Positions 48,242 through 58,331 are shown, counted from the first letter of the stretch. The stretch: 64,000 nucleotides of DNA from Paracoccus endophyticus (GCF_003286075.1 NZ_QLUV01000008.1:62001-126000), one strand, 5' to 3'. Translations and numbers: made by a program. Notes: generated by a model from the letters alone, not told the origin.

Positions 48242-48879
48242 CAGCCGCCCGCCTGTGCTGGTCCGCCGACCGCCGCGTCGAAGGCCGCGTCGAACGCCGC
48301 GACGGCGGCGGCGGCGGTGGCGGCGGTGCGGTCCACCGGCTGTCCGGGGCGATAGAGCGCCGTGCCAAGGCCAAAGCCGTCCGCGCCCGCCCGGCGCCAG
48401 TCGGCGAAATTGTCCGCGCCCGCCCCGCCCACCGCATAGACCGGCAGGTCCGGCGGCAGCACCGCGCGCAGCGCGACCAGTCCGGCGGGGCCGATCAGGC
48501 TGGCGGGAAACAGCTTCAGCCCGGTCGCCCCTGCTCGGATCGCGGCGAACGCCTCGGTCGGCGTCATCACGCCGGGCCAGCTGTCCATCCCGGCGGCGCG
48601 GGTCGCGGCGATGACGGCGGGGTCGGCGTTGGGCGACACGACAAGCTGACCGCCAAGCCGCGCCAGCCGGTCCACCTGCGCGACGTCCAGCACGGTGCCC
48701 GCACCGATCCGCGCCTGCCCGCGGCAGGCCGCCAGCAGCGCCGCGATGCTGTCCCACGGGTCGGGAGAGTTCAGCGGCACCTCGATCACGGTGATGCCGG
48801 CGTCGATCAGCGCGCTTGCGTGGGCCACGGCCTCGGGCGGGGTGATCCCGCGCAGGATGGCGATCAGGGGGCGGGTCAT
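48241..48879 (-). CDS. dgoA: 2-dehydro-3-deoxy-6-phosphogalactonate aldolase
   Basis: A 212-residue class I aldolase of the KDPG/KHG family. [12 protein letters not shown] near the N-terminus, [15 protein letters not shown] with the active-site glutamate (about residue 32), [11 protein letters not shown] and GLKLFPAS with the Schiff-base lysine (about residue 123) are present. VPLNSP rather than VTLRTP favours the phosphogalactonate enzyme (DgoA) over KDPG aldolase. It splits KDPGal into pyruvate and glyceraldehyde 3-phosphate. It overlaps dgoK upstream. Confidence 0.93.
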   Translation of the reverse strand: MTRPLIAILRGITPPEAVAHASALIDAGITVIEVPLNSPDPWDSIAALLAACRGQARIGAGTVLDVAQVDRLARLGGQLVVSPNADPAVIAATRAAGMDSWPGVMTPTEAFAAIRAGATGLKLFPASLIGPAGLVALRAVLPPDLPVYAVGGAGADNFADWRRAGADGFGLGTALYRPGQPVDRTAATAAAAVAAFDAAFDAAVGGPAQAGG

Positions 48880-49802
48880 CGGGGTCCTTTCGACAGCGCG
48901 CGGGCCTGCGCGAGCCCCGCCAGGGCGGCGCCCTCCGCAGGCAGGGTGCGCGGCGTGACGCCCAGCGGCGCCAGCGCGCGGGCATACAGCGCGGCAAGGG
49001 GTCCCGCGCCCACCAGCAGCACGTCGCGCCCCAGCCACCACGGCCGCGCGGCCGCCAGTTCCGCGCCGATCAGCAGGCCCGACAGGCGGGCGCGGGCACG
49101 GTCGGGGGACAGGCCGGCCAGCAGCCCCTCGGCCCGCAGGGTGAACAGCCGGGCGGCCAGCGCCTCGGGGCGGGCCATCGCCTCGGCCACGGCCCCGTCG
49201 AAGGCGTCGTCGTTCCAGCCGTCCCCCGCCAGCCCGTGACGCAGCACGGACTGCGTCGCCAGCAGGTCGAACAGCTCGCCCGTCATGAAGCTGCGAAAGC
49301 TGACGACCTCGCCCGCCGAGACCTCGGCCCATTTGCTGTGGGTGCCGGGCAGGCAGACGACGCCGTCGAAACCGGGGTGCCGCGCCAGCGCCCCCGCGAT
49401 CTGGGTTTCCTCGCCGCGCATCACGTCCGCGGACGGGCGGACCTGCGACAGTCCGGGCACGATCGACACCACCAGACGCGGATCGGCGGTGGGCGCAGCG
49501 GTCAGCGGCAGGCCCAGCGGCGGGCAGGGGACCGGGCGATAGGCGGCCTCGGTCCAGCCCTGGCGCGCGCCGGCCATGCCGCAGACCAGCACCGGGGTGG
49601 TGCAGGCGGGGGCCAGCCAGCCGCCGATCAGCTCCAGCAGCGCGGGTTCATAGTCGGCGGGCGTCAGGCGGCCCATGCCGCGGTCGCTGTCCGCCTGCGC
49701 CAGCACCGCGCCCGCGTCCGAGATCGCCCAGGCGCGCAGGTTGCTGGTGCCCCAGTCGGCGGCGATCCAGTCGGCGGCGATCCGGTCGGCTGCGGGGGTC
49801 AT
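48876..49802 (-). CDS. dgoK: 2-dehydro-3-deoxygalactonokinase
   Basis: A 308-residue kinase that phosphorylates 2-keto-3-deoxygalactonate. [11 protein letters not shown] near the N-terminus is the phosphate-binding loop; [17 protein letters not shown] and [10 protein letters not shown] are DgoK marks. ATG 49802 is preferred, with GTG 49811 possible. The first 15 codons contain a duplicated IAADW, coming from a 15-base tandem repeat at 49753-49782. It sits between the sugar dehydrogenase and the aldolase, with overlaps to both. Confidence 0.92.
   Translation of the reverse strand: MTPAADRIAADWIAADWGTSNLRAWAISDAGAVLAQADSDRGMGRLTPADYEPALLELIGGWLAPACTTPVLVCGMAGARQGWTEAAYRPVPCPPLGLPLTAAPTADPRLVVSIVPGLSQVRPSADVMRGEETQIAGALARHPGFDGVVCLPGTHSKWAEVSAGEVVSFRSFMTGELFDLLATQSVLRHGLAGDGWNDDAFDGAVAEAMARPEALAARLFTLRAEGLLAGLSPDRARARLSGLLIGAELAAARPWWLGRDVLLVGAGPLAALYARALAPLGVTPRTLPAEGAALAGLAQARALSKGPR
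49753..49782. repeat. 15-base tandem duplication in dgoK
   Basis: CAGTCGGCGGCGATC occurs twice in direct succession and then decays (CGGTCGGCTG). It duplicates the five residues IAADW at the N-terminus of DgoK just before the phosphate-binding loop, keeping the frame. Confidence 0.7.
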
Positions 49803-49804
49803 GC

Positions 49805-50755
49805 TCACCACGCGAACGGCTCGACCACGGACCAGCGCGCCAGCAGGAAGGCGTCGGCGACCAGCTGAAAGGGCGTGGCGTCCACGTCGCGTTCGCGCCG
49901 GGCGATCAGCGCGGCAAAGCGGTCGTAGAGGCGCCGGTATTCGCCCGGCAGCGCGCCCGCCGCGGCGATGTCCAGTCCCTCGGCCGACACCACGGCGCCG
50001 CCCCGCGACAGCGACAGATCGCCCCGGTCGGTGCGGATGGTCATGTCCCAGCGGGGCGTGCCCTGTTCGCGAAAGTCCAAGTCCATCGTGACCGGCGCGC
50101 CGTCCCCGGTCGCCAGCGTCAGGCGGGCGGCGATGGGGGCGGCGCGATTGGCGGGCACCATGTGTTCGGCGGCGATGACGCGCAGGGGCGAGGGCACGAT
50201 GCGCGTCAGCACCGACAGCGCGTTGATGCCCGGATCGTGGACGCCGGTGCCGCCGGGCTGGAAGATCCAGTCCTGGCCGGGGTGGAACTGGCGCACATCC
50301 TCGCGCCAGACGACGTCGATGCCGGTCACGCGGCGGCCCGCCAGCCAGTCGCGGGCCGCGTCCACGCCGGGCGCGTACTGCGAATGCCAGGCCGTGAACA
50401 GCACGCGGCCGGTGTCGGCGGCGATGCGGTCCAGCGCGTGCAGTTCGGCGACCGTCGCGCCGGGGGGCTTTTCCAGCAGCACGTCGCGGCCCGCCAGCAG
50501 CGCCGCGCGGGCCAGGTCAAAGCGGACCTGCGGCGGGGTGCACAGCGCGACGGCGGCGATGTCGGGGCGCCCGTCCAGCATCGCGGCCAGGTCGGCAAAG
50601 GTCTCGACCCCCGCCATGCCGCCGGCCGGATCGACGGTCGCGGCCAGGGTAAAGGCGGCCGAGGCCGCGATGGCCGGCACATGCTGGTCGCGGGCAATCT
50701 TGCCCAGCCCCACGATGGCCAGGGGCGTGGGCGCGCGGGCGTCAGTGGCTGTCAC
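49805..50755 (-). CDS. D-galactose / L-arabinose 1-dehydrogenase, Gfo/Idh/MocA family
   Basis: A 316-residue NAD(P)-dependent dehydrogenase starting at GTG 50755, fixed by GGAGG 6 bases upstream. AIVGLGKIARDQHVPAI is the Rossmann loop, LLEKPPGATVAEL holds the conserved Lys-Pro-Pro, and REDVRQFHPGQDWIFQPGG with GVHDPGINALS matches galactose and arabinose 1-dehydrogenases of Azospirillum and Agrobacterium type. It oxidises the sugar to its lactone, the first step of the non-phosphorylating entry route. Its start lies inside the end of the dehydratase gene (14-base overlap). Confidence 0.92.
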   Translation of the reverse strand: MTATDARAPTPLAIVGLGKIARDQHVPAIAASAAFTLAATVDPAGGMAGVETFADLAAMLDGRPDIAAVALCTPPQVRFDLARAALLAGRDVLLEKPPGATVAELHALDRIAADTGRVLFTAWHSQYAPGVDAARDWLAGRRVTGIDVVWREDVRQFHPGQDWIFQPGGTGVHDPGINALSVLTRIVPSPLRVIAAEHMVPANRAAPIAARLTLATGDGAPVTMDLDFREQGTPRWDMTIRTDRGDLSLSRGGAVVSAEGLDIAAAGALPGEYRRLYDRFAALIARRERDVDATPFQLVADAFLLARWSVVEPFAW

Positions 50756-52484
50756 GACCAACCTCCGCCCCGCGGCAGCCGCGCAGGAAATCAAAGTCAG
50801 CGCCGGTGTCGGCCCCCTGGACGTGCTGGTGAAAGATCTGCGCGTATCCGCCCTGCGGGGGCGGGGCGGCGGGCCGCCAGCCGGCCAGCCGGCGCGCCAG
50901 TTCGTCGTCGGGAATGTCCAGATGCAGGCGGCGGGCGGGCACGTCCAGCTCGATCATGTCGCCGGTCTGCACCACGGCCAGCGGGCCGCCGACCGCCGAT
51001 TCCGGCGCGGTGTGCAGCACCACGGTGCCATAGGCCGTCCCCGACATCCGCGCGTCGGAAATCCGCACCATGTCGGTGATCCCGCGGCGCAGCACCTTGG
51101 GCGGCAGGCCCATGTTGCCGACCTCGGCCATGCCGGGATAGCCGCGGGGACCGCAGTTCTTCATCACCATCACGCAGGTCTCGTCGATGTCGAGGTCCTC
51201 GTCGTTGATGCGCGCCTTATAATCGTCGATGTCCTCGAACACGACCGCCCGGCCGCGATGGCGCAACAGATGGGGCGAGGCGGCGGACGGCTTCAGCACC
51301 GCCCCGTCAGGGGCAAGGTTGCCGCGCAGGACCGCGATGCCGCCGTGTTCGGTCAGCGGACGGTCGGCGGGCAGGATCACGTCCTCGTTCCAGTTGACCA
51401 CGTCTTTGACCTGATCCCAGGCGGTCTCGCCGGAAACGGTCAGCGCGTCGCGGTGCAGCAGACCGGCCTCGGCCAGGCGCTTGATGACCACGGGCAGGCC
51501 GCCGGCGTAGAAGAATTCCTCCATCAGGTATTTGCCCGACGGCATCAGGTTCACGATCGTCGGCACGTCGCGCCCCAGCCGGTCCCAGTCGTCCAGCGTC
51601 AGGTCCACGCCCACGCGCCCGGCCAGCGCCAGCAGGTGGATCACGGCGTTGGTGGACCCGCCGATGGCGCCGTTGACGCGGATCGCGTTCTCGAACGCCG
51701 CCCGCGTCAGGATGTCGCTGGGCTTCAGGTCGTCTTTGACCATCTGCACGATCCGTCGCCCGGTCAGCTGCGCCATCATCCGGCGGCGGCTGTCCACCGC
51801 CGGGATCGCGGCGTTGCCCGACAGCGCCATGCCCAGCGCCTCGGCCATGCTGGCCATCGTGGACGCGGTGCCCATGGTGTTGCACGACCCCGCGCTGCGG
51901 CTCATCGCGGCCTCGGCGTCCAGGAAATCGGCCTGGGTCATCTCGCCGGCCTTCACCGCCTCGGAGAACTTCCACAGATGCGTGCCGGACCCGATCCGCT
52001 CGCCCCGGAACCAGCCGTTCAGCATCGGCCCGCCGGTCACGACGATCGACGGCAGGTCGGTGGACGCCGCCGCCATCAGCAGCGACGGCGTGGTCTTGTC
52101 GCAGCCCACCATCAGCACGCAGCCGTCGATCGGCTGGCCGCGAATCTGTTCCTCGACCGCCATGCTGGCCAGGTTGCGAAACATCATCGCGGTCGGGCGA
52201 AAGCTGGATTCCGCGGTGGAAAACACCGGCACCTCGACCGGAAAGCCGCCGGCCTCGTAGATGCCGTGCTTCACCCGCTGCGCGAGATCGTTCAGATGCG
52301 CGTTGCACGGGGTCAGTTCCGACCAGGTGTTCATGATCCCGATCACCGGGCGGCCGTCGAACAGGTCGGCCGGAAAGCCCTGATTCTTCATCCAGGACCG
52401 GTGATAGATGTGGTCGCGCGACGTGCCGCCGAACCATTCCTGCGACCGCAGCGTGCGCGGCCAGGGCTTGGGGACGAAGGTCAT
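50742..52484 (-). CDS. IlvD/Edd-family sugar-acid dehydratase (L-arabinonate / D-galactonate type)
   Basis: A 580-residue Fe-S dehydratase. The expected cluster cysteines are C60, C128 and C201 (TPCNAH, VGCDKTTP, AGSCNTMG) and the magnesium-site lysine is K130, one residue shifted from the R. leguminosarum L-arabinonate dehydratase pattern. The catalytic serine region DARMSGTAYG is near residue 480. These enzymes dehydrate L-arabinonate and often D-galactonate or D-fuconate to 2-keto-3-deoxy acids. With dgoK and dgoA downstream, galactonate is a likely natural substrate. Confidence 0.92.
   Translation of the reverse strand: MTFVPKPWPRTLRSQEWFGGTSRDHIYHRSWMKNQGFPADLFDGRPVIGIMNTWSELTPCNAHLNDLAQRVKHGIYEAGGFPVEVPVFSTAESSFRPTAMMFRNLASMAVEEQIRGQPIDGCVLMVGCDKTTPSLLMAAASTDLPSIVVTGGPMLNGWFRGERIGSGTHLWKFSEAVKAGEMTQADFLDAEAAMSRSAGSCNTMGTASTMASMAEALGMALSGNAAIPAVDSRRRMMAQLTGRRIVQMVKDDLKPSDILTRAAFENAIRVNGAIGGSTNAVIHLLALAGRVGVDLTLDDWDRLGRDVPTIVNLMPSGKYLMEEFFYAGGLPVVIKRLAEAGLLHRDALTVSGETAWDQVKDVVNWNEDVILPADRPLTEHGGIAVLRGNLAPDGAVLKPSAASPHLLRHRGRAVVFEDIDDYKARINDEDLDIDETCVMVMKNCGPRGYPGMAEVGNMGLPPKVLRRGITDMVRISDARMSGTAYGTVVLHTAPESAVGGPLAVVQTGDMIELDVPARRLHLDIPDDELARRLAGWRPAAPPPQGGYAQIFHQHVQGADTGADFDFLRGCRGAEVGRDSH
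50762..50766 (-). promoter_or_regulatory. ribosome-binding site fixing the sugar dehydrogenase start
   Basis: GGAGG, 6 bases before GTG 50755, lying inside the final codons of the dehydratase gene. It supports GTG over the frame's first start at 50794. Confidence 0.65.
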
Positions 52485-52509
52485 CGCACGGTCCTTTCGT
52501 TCGGCCGCA

Positions 52510-52529
52510 GGCCCGCCCGCCGCCGGGCC
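52510..52529 (-). repeat. short hairpin between gguB and the dehydratase gene
   Basis: GGCCCG and CGGGCC arms with an 8-base loop in the 63-base gap between the transporter and catabolic genes. It may separate expression of the two parts of the operon. No T-run. Confidence 0.35.
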
Positions 52530-52547
52530 GGGGCGCGCGGGGCCGGA

Positions 52548-53750
52548 TCAAAGCTGCTTGTTGCGGTTGTAGACGTCGAAGATCACGGCGGCGAGCAGCA
52601 CCAGCCCCTTGATGACCTGCTGATAGTCGATGCCGATGCCCATGATCGACATGCCGTTGTTCATCACACCCATGATGAGGGCGCCGACCACGACCCCGAT
52701 GATCCGGCCCGACCCGCCCGACATCGACGCGCCGCCGATGAACACGGCGGCGATCACGTCCAGCTCGAACCCCGTGCCGGCCTTGGGCGTCGCGCTGTTG
52801 AGCCGCGCGGTCACGATCATGCCGGCCAGCGCGGCCAGAACGCCCATGTTGGCGAAGGTCAGGAACACCAGCCGGTCGGTCTTGATCCCCGACAGGCGCG
52901 CGGCCTTTTCGTTGCCGCCCAGCGCATAGATGCGCCGCCCGGTGGTCGTCTGCTCGGTGAAGAAGCTGTAGAGCACGATCAGCACCGACATCACGATCAG
53001 CACGTTGGGCAGGCCGCGGAACTGCGCCAGCTTCCAGCCGACGAACATCAGCGCGGCGACGACGATCAGGTTGCGCGCCCAGAACAGGCCCGCCGGCTCG
53101 GGCTCGACCCCGAAGGCCGCGTCCTGGCGGCGGCCCCGCACCCCGGCCCAGACGATCGCCAGCGCCGCCAGCCCCACCATCAGCAGCGCCGTCAGGTTCG
53201 GCTTGTCCGGCCCGAAAAGGTCGGGGATGAACCCGGTGGACAGCGACTGGAAGGCCTTGGGGAACGGGCCGATGTTCTGGCCCTGCAACAGCCACAGCGT
53301 CAGCCCGCGAAAGACCAGCATCCCCGCCAGCGTCACGATGAACGACGGGATGCGCCAGAACGCAATCCAGTAGCCCTGCGCCGCCCCGATCAGCCCGCCC
53401 ATCACCAGCGTCGCCGGGATGACGGCCCAGAACGGCCAGCCCCACCTGACCGTCAGCACCGCCGACACCGCCCCGGTAAACGCCGCGACCGAGCCCACCG
53501 ACAGGTCGATGTGGCCCGACACGATCACCAGCAGCATCCCCAGCGCCATGATGATGACGTAGCTGTTCTGCAAGAACAGGTTGGTGATGTTCTGCGCCGA
53601 CAGGAAGTCCACGCCTTGGGAGGCGCGCACCACGACCAGAAAGAACAGCACGATCGCCAGCAGCGCCAGCACCATGCCGTTCTGTTGCAGGTGCCCGCCC
53701 AGATGCGCGCCCAGGCCGCGTTTCTTCGTCTCGGTCTCGGCCGTGGTCAT
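52548..53750 (-). CDS. gguB: multiple-sugar ABC transporter permease (GguB/MmsB)
   Basis: A 400-residue inner-membrane protein with about 10 hydrophobic segments of the ribose/xylose permease family. The first 23 residues are polar. [17 protein letters not shown] near residue 85 is the family signature; [15 protein letters not shown] near residue 280 is the loop that meets the ATPase, followed by [12 protein letters not shown]. It works with GguA and ChvE in uptake of galactose, glucose, arabinose and related sugars. ATG 53750 overlaps the gguA stop (ATGA). Confidence 0.94.
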   Translation of the reverse strand: MTTAETETKKRGLGAHLGGHLQQNGMVLALLAIVLFFLVVVRASQGVDFLSAQNITNLFLQNSYVIIMALGMLLVIVSGHIDLSVGSVAAFTGAVSAVLTVRWGWPFWAVIPATLVMGGLIGAAQGYWIAFWRIPSFIVTLAGMLVFRGLTLWLLQGQNIGPFPKAFQSLSTGFIPDLFGPDKPNLTALLMVGLAALAIVWAGVRGRRQDAAFGVEPEPAGLFWARNLIVVAALMFVGWKLAQFRGLPNVLIVMSVLIVLYSFFTEQTTTGRRIYALGGNEKAARLSGIKTDRLVFLTFANMGVLAALAGMIVTARLNSATPKAGTGFELDVIAAVFIGGASMSGGSGRIIGVVVGALIMGVMNNGMSIMGIGIDYQQVIKGLVLLAAVIFDVYNRNKQL

Positions 53751-55273
53751 GCGGCTTTCCCCTCGCTTTGCAGGATCAGGGCCATGATCCGTTCCTGGCT
53801 GGCCTCGGCCCGGGTCAGCTCGCCGACAAAGCGGCCCTCGTTCATCACGTGGATGCGGTCGCACATGCCCAGCAGCTCGGGCATCTCGGACGAGATCATC
53901 ACGACGCCGCGGCCCTGCGCGACCAGCTCGTTCATCAGGGCATAGATCTCGAACTTGGCGCCCACGTCGATGCCGCGCGTCGGCTCGTCCAGGATCAGCA
54001 CCTGCGGGTCGGTGAACAGCCACTTGGCCAGCACGACCTTTTGCTGGTTGCCGCCCGACAGGTTCATCACCCGCTGGTTCACGCCCGGCGTGCGGATGCG
54101 CAGGTCGCGCCGGTATCGTTCCGCCACCGCCTGCTCTCGCCCCGCCGACAGGATGCCGTTCACCGCGACGCCGGCCAGGTTGGCCAGGCTGATGTTGCGC
54201 TGGATCGGCTCCTCCAGGATCAGGCCCAGCGCCTTGCGGTCCTCGGTCACATAGGCGAGGCCTGCGGCGATGGCGCGGCTGACGTCCGACAGGTCGGCGG
54301 GCCTGCCGGCCAGCTCGGCCTGGCCCGTGATGTCGCGGCCATAGCTGCGGCCGAACAGGCTCATCGCCAGTTCGGTGCGCCCCGACCCCATCAGGCCCGC
54401 GATGCCCAGGATCTCGCCCCGCCGGACGTGGAACGACACGCCGTCGATGACCTTGCGGGGCTGGTCGGGGTGCCAGACGGTCCAGTCCCGCACGCGCATC
54501 AGCACCTCGCCGATGTCGGGCACGCGGTCGGGATAGCGGTGCGCCAGGTCGCGCCCGACCATGTCGCGGATGATCCGCTCCTCGGTGATCTCGGCGCGGT
54601 CCAGGGTGGACACGGTGGACCCGTCGCGGATCACCGTCACGCGGTCGGCGACGCGCCGGATCTCGTTCAGCTTGTGGCTGATGATGATCTGGGTGACGCC
54701 CTGCGCCTTCAGCTCCAGCATCAGGTCCAGCAGCTTGGCGCTGTCGTTTTCCTGCAAGGCGGCGGTGGGTTCGTCCAGGATCAGCAGGCGCACGTCCTTG
54801 GCCAGCGCCTTGGCGATCTCGATCAGCTGCTGCTTGCCGACGCCCAGCTTTTCGACCGGGGTGGTCGGCGCCTCGGTCAGGCCGACCTTGGCCAGCAGGT
54901 CGCGGGTGCGCGCCCAGGTGCGGTTCCAGTCGATGACGCCGCGGCTGGCGACCTCGTTGCCCAGGAACATGTTCTCGGCCACCGACAGCTGCGGCACCAG
55001 CGCCAGTTCCTGGTGGATGATGATGATGCCCTGCCGCTCGCTGTCGCGGATGTCGCGGAAGGCGACGGGCCGGCCCTCGTAGAGGATGTCGCCGTCATAG
55101 CTGCCGTGCGGATAGACGCCCGACAGGACCTTCATCAGCGTGGACTTGCCCGCGCCGTTCTCGCCGCAGATGGCGTGGATCTCGCCGGGCGCGATGGTCA
55201 GGTTGACCTGGTCCAGCGCGCGCACGCCCGGAAAGCTTTTCCCGATGCCGCGCATCTCCAGAATGGCCGTCAT
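53747..55273 (-). CDS. gguA: multiple-sugar ABC transporter ATPase (GguA/MmsA)
   Basis: A 508-residue protein with two ABC domains in one chain. The first has Walker [10 protein letters not shown] (about 35-43), [15 protein letters not shown] as its signature variant and [11 protein letters not shown]. The second starts near residue 265 ([13 protein letters not shown]), with [14 protein letters not shown] and [14 protein letters not shown]. The changed P-loop in the second domain (GLMGSGRT) is normal for this family. It energises GguB. The gene follows chvE after a strong stem-loop. Confidence 0.95.
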   Translation of the reverse strand: MTAILEMRGIGKSFPGVRALDQVNLTIAPGEIHAICGENGAGKSTLMKVLSGVYPHGSYDGDILYEGRPVAFRDIRDSERQGIIIIHQELALVPQLSVAENMFLGNEVASRGVIDWNRTWARTRDLLAKVGLTEAPTTPVEKLGVGKQQLIEIAKALAKDVRLLILDEPTAALQENDSAKLLDLMLELKAQGVTQIIISHKLNEIRRVADRVTVIRDGSTVSTLDRAEITEERIIRDMVGRDLAHRYPDRVPDIGEVLMRVRDWTVWHPDQPRKVIDGVSFHVRRGEILGIAGLMGSGRTELAMSLFGRSYGRDITGQAELAGRPADLSDVSRAIAAGLAYVTEDRKALGLILEEPIQRNISLANLAGVAVNGILSAGREQAVAERYRRDLRIRTPGVNQRVMNLSGGNQQKVVLAKWLFTDPQVLILDEPTRGIDVGAKFEIYALMNELVAQGRGVVMISSEMPELLGMCDRIHVMNEGRFVGELTRAEASQERIMALILQSEGKAA

Positions 55274-55295
55274 GGCGCCCCCTTTCCGGCAGAGG

Positions 55296-55322
55296 GTCCG
55301 GCCCGCGCCCGGCGGGCCGGAC
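55296..55322 (-). terminator. intercistronic stem-loop after chvE
   Basis: Arms GTCCGGCCCGC and GCGGGCCGGAC (11 bases, perfect) with a 5-base loop, starting 6 bases past the chvE stop and before gguA. No T-run. It probably shields the chvE message and limits read-through, giving more binding protein than ATPase. Confidence 0.65.
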
Positions 55323-55328
55323 GCAGGG

Positions 55329-56393
55329 TCACTTGATCTGGTCTTCGGTGTAGTAGCCGCTGTCCACCAGGATCTGCTTGTAGTTGTCGGCGAACACCGG
55401 GACGGGTTCCAGCAGATAGGAGGGCACGATCTTGACGCCGTTGTCATAGGTTTTGGTGTCGTTGATCTGCGGCTCGGACCCCTGCAGCACGGCGTCCACC
55501 ATGCCCACCGTGACCTTGGCCAGTTCGCGCGTGTCCTTGAAGATCGTGGAATACTGCTCGCCCGCGGCCATCGACTTGACGGTCGGGATCTCGGCGTCCT
55601 GGCCGGTCACGATCGGCATCTTCAGGTCGCCCGAACCGTAGCCGACGCCCTTGACCGACGACAGGATGCCGATCGACAGCCCGTCATAGGGTGACAGCAC
55701 CCCGTGCAGCGGCTTGTCGCCATAGTTGGCCGACAGGATGTTGTCCATGCGCGACTGGGCCGTGGCCGGGTCCCAGCGCAGGGTGCCGACCTTGTCCATG
55801 CCCGTCTGGCCCGACGGGATGGCGATCTCGCCCGCGTCGATCATCGGCTGCAGCACGCTCATCGCGCCGTCGTAGAAGAAGAAGGCGTTGTTGTCGTCGG
55901 GGCTGCCGCCGAACAGCTCGACGTTCCAGGGCTTCTGGTCGGGGAAGCGTTCCTTGAGGCCCTTGACCAGCGATTCCGCCTGCTGGACGCCGACCTTGAA
56001 GTTGTCGAAGGTCGCGTAATAGCTGACCGCGTCGCTGTCGCGGATCAGCCGGTCATAGGCGATGACCTTGATGTCGGCGGCCTTGGCGTTTTCCAGCGCG
56101 TTGGTCAGGGTGGTGCCGTCGATGGACGCGATCACCAGCGCCTTGGCGCCCTTGGTGATCATGTTCTCGACCTGGGACAGCTGGGTCGGGATGTCGTCCT
56201 CGGCGTATTGCAGGTCGGTCGTGTAGCCGGCCGCCTCAAGCTCCTTGACCATGTTGTTGCCGTCGTCGATCCAGCGGGCCGACGATTTCGTCGGCATGGC
56301 GATGCCGACCAGGCCCTTGTCCTGGGCGGCGGCCTGCGAGGCAAGCAGCGCCAGCGCCATCGCGGCGGTGGCCGCAAGCGTTTTCAATCCCAT
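55329..56393 (-). CDS. chvE: multiple-sugar-binding periplasmic protein (ChvE)
   Basis: A 354-residue periplasmic binding protein. The signal peptide is [20 protein letters not shown] with cleavage near AAAQ/DKG. The mature part begins [20 protein letters not shown] and has [34 protein letters not shown] and [11 protein letters not shown], all close to Agrobacterium ChvE. It binds galactose, glucose, arabinose, xylose and some sugar acids, and passes them to GguAB. First gene of the galactose/arabinose operon, facing the LysR regulator. Confidence 0.95.
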   Translation of the reverse strand: MGLKTLAATAAMALALLASQAAAQDKGLVGIAMPTKSSARWIDDGNNMVKELEAAGYTTDLQYAEDDIPTQLSQVENMITKGAKALVIASIDGTTLTNALENAKAADIKVIAYDRLIRDSDAVSYYATFDNFKVGVQQAESLVKGLKERFPDQKPWNVELFGGSPDDNNAFFFYDGAMSVLQPMIDAGEIAIPSGQTGMDKVGTLRWDPATAQSRMDNILSANYGDKPLHGVLSPYDGLSIGILSSVKGVGYGSGDLKMPIVTGQDAEIPTVKSMAAGEQYSTIFKDTRELAKVTVGMVDAVLQGSEPQINDTKTYDNGVKIVPSYLLEPVPVFADNYKQILVDSGYYTEDQIK

Positions 56394-56525
56394 GTCGTTC
56401 CTCCCAAAACGGGGCCGTTGGTCCGGCCCTGCCGCCCCGCCAGGCGGGTGCGCACGCGGCACGGTAGAGCGGCGTTGCCGCGCGGCGCAAATCGAAATAC
56501 AGACGTTCGACATAGCAGTTCTGAT
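56394..56525. promoter_or_regulatory. divergent promoter region of chvE and gbpR
   Basis: 132 bases between divergent starts. The half near gbpR (56490-56525) is AT-richer and contains an imperfect dyad, ATACAGA at 56497-56503 and TCTGAT at 56520-56525, ending at the gbpR start codon. A 6-base hairpin (GGGCCG/CGGCCC, 56412-56429) lies in the chvE leader. Confidence 0.5.
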
Positions 56526-57554
56526 ATGGCCGGCCGCGTGCAACGAAACCTTCCCCTGGCGCTGAAGGTCGGCCACCTGCGGCTGGTGGCCGCGATCGCC
56601 GAACACGGGCAGGTCCAGGCCGCGGCGCAGGCGCTGGGGCTGACCCAGCCCGCCGCCTCGCGCACCCTGGCCGAGCTGGAACGCATGGTCGGCGCGCCGC
56701 TGTTTCACCGGCGCCCCCGCGGCATGGTGCCCACCGCCGCCGGCGAGATCCTGGCGCGGCGCGGCACCGAGGTGCTGGCCGGGCTGACCGACATCGCCCG
56801 CGATCTGGCCAGCGTCGCCGCGGGCGCCACCGGCGAGGTGCGGATCGGCGCCGTCACCGGCCCCGCGCTGGGCCTGCTGGTTCCCGCAGCCCGGCGCCTG
56901 CGGGCCGAGGCGCCGGGCGTGCGCCTGTCGGTCGAGGTCGCGCCCTCGGTCCAGCTGGTGCAGGGGCTGGACAGCGGGGCGCTGGATTTCGTGCTGGCGC
57001 GGGTGCCCGCGGGGATCGACCCCTCGGCCCTGCGCGTGGGGCCGGGCGCGCACGAGCCGCTGCGGTTCCTGGTCCGGGCGGGGCACCCGCTGGCGGGCCG
57101 GCGCGCCGTTCCGCTGGCCGCGCTGGCGGGCTTTCCCTGGGTCATCCAGGGCCGCGGCACGCCCATCCGCGAGGCGGTGGACGCCGCGCTGCGGGGCGCC
57201 GGCGTGGGGCTGCCCCCCGACGTCACCACCACGGCCTCGCTGATGCTGACCGTGGCGCTGGTCGCCCGGACGGATGCCGTCGCGGCGGTGGCGGTGCAGG
57301 TCGCGCGGCTTGTCGCGGACGGGCGGGGCGGGCCGGACGCAGGCCTCGTCACGCTGGACACGGCCGAGCCGCTGGACCTGCCGCCCTGGCATCTGCTGAC
57401 GCTGCGCCAGCGCCGGCTGTCCGCCGCCGCCCAGCGCATGCTGGCGCTGGTGCGCGACCAGATCGGGCAGGACCGGGACGGGGACCCGGGCGCGGCCGAT
57501 CCGCAGGGCGCGGGTCCGCCCGGGAACGGCGACCCCGGCGCGGGCGATCCGTGA
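56526..57554 (+). CDS. gbpR: LysR-family regulator of the sugar operon (GbpR-like)
   Basis: A 342-residue LysR regulator from ATG 56526, without a clear ribosome-binding site; GTG 56538 is possible. The helix-turn-helix is about residues 20-60 ([28 protein letters not shown]). The effector domain starts near residue 95 ([16 protein letters not shown]). The last 25 residues are Gly/Asp/Pro-rich and repetitive. In Agrobacterium the gene beside chvE is gbpR, a LysR regulator of sugar uptake, and the same layout is seen here. Its stop is 15 bases from the convergent glpR gene. Confidence 0.88.
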   Translation: MAGRVQRNLPLALKVGHLRLVAAIAEHGQVQAAAQALGLTQPAASRTLAELERMVGAPLFHRRPRGMVPTAAGEILARRGTEVLAGLTDIARDLASVAAGATGEVRIGAVTGPALGLLVPAARRLRAEAPGVRLSVEVAPSVQLVQGLDSGALDFVLARVPAGIDPSALRVGPGAHEPLRFLVRAGHPLAGRRAVPLAALAGFPWVIQGRGTPIREAVDAALRGAGVGLPPDVTTTASLMLTVALVARTDAVAAVAVQVARLVADGRGGPDAGLVTLDTAEPLDLPPWHLLTLRQRRLSAAAQRMLALVRDQIGQDRDGDPGAADPQGAGPPGNGDPGAGDP

Positions 57555-57569
57555 CGGGCGCTGCGCCGG

Positions 57570-58331
57570 TCAGACGCCCTCAGCCACGACCGTGCGCGTG
57601 CCGGCGTCGTCGCACAGCGCCTGCAGGGGGGCGGGCAGCGGGCGGTCGGTGAACACGGCGTCCATGTCGGCCAGCGACACGACGCGGATCGGCGCGGTCC
57701 GTGCCAGCTTGGTGGCGTCCGTGACCAGCCAGCGTTCGCGCGCCTGCCGCAGGATGGCGCGGCTGACCCGCACCTCGGCCATGTCGAAATCCAGGATGTC
57801 GCCGTCCGCGTCCAGCGCCGAACAGCCGACGATGGCGTAATCCACCTTGAAGTTGGCCATGAACTCGCTGGTCAGGTCGCCCACCAGCCCGCCGTCCGAC
57901 CGCCGCACCTGTCCGCCCGCCACGATGATGTCGCAGCTTTCGTTGGCCGCCAGGATGTTGGCGACGTTCATGTTGTTGGTCACCACCGTCAGGTTGCGGT
58001 GTCCCAGCAGGGCGCGGGCCACCGCCTCGGTCGTCGTCCCGATGTTCAGGATCAGCGACGAGTTGTCGGGGATCAGCTCGGCGCAGGCGCGCCCGATGGC
58101 GGCCTTGGCGGGCTCGTGCAGCGCGCGCCGTTCCTCGTAGCCGATGTTGCTGACGCCGCTTTTCAGCACCGCGCCGCCGTGCACCCGGTCCAGCATCCCC
58201 TGATCGGCCAGTTCGGCCAGATCGCGCCGGATCGTCTGGTGCGTCACGTCGAAGCGTTCCGCCAGCGCCTCGACGCCGACCCGGCCCGTGGCGCGCACGA
58301 GGTTGAGGATCTCGATCTGCCGGATGTTCAT
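57570..58331 (-). CDS. glpR: DeoR-family glycerol regulon repressor
   Basis: A 253-residue DeoR-type repressor from ATG 58331. The helix-turn-helix is about residues 18-55 (VGVEALAERFDVTHQTIRRDLAEL) followed by DRVHGGAV. The C-terminal phosphosugar-sensing domain has ILNIGTTTEAVARAL near residue 95 and LVTDATKLAR near residue 213. GlpR proteins release DNA on binding glycerol 3-phosphate. It faces glpD across 123 bases that contain repeated CGAACA boxes. Confidence 0.9.
   Translation of the reverse strand: MNIRQIEILNLVRATGRVGVEALAERFDVTHQTIRRDLAELADQGMLDRVHGGAVLKSGVSNIGYEERRALHEPAKAAIGRACAELIPDNSSLILNIGTTTEAVARALLGHRNLTVVTNNMNVANILAANESCDIIVAGGQVRRSDGGLVGDLTSEFMANFKVDYAIVGCSALDADGDILDFDMAEVRVSRAILRQARERWLVTDATKLARTAPIRVVSLADMDAVFTDRPLPAPLQALCDDAGTRTVVAEGV

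Noticed and set aside
49968..53945. Open frame of 1325 codons on the plus strand
   Set aside because: Antisense to the dehydrogenase, dehydratase and gguB genes; Arg/His/Gln-rich translation with no domain and no ribosome-binding site.
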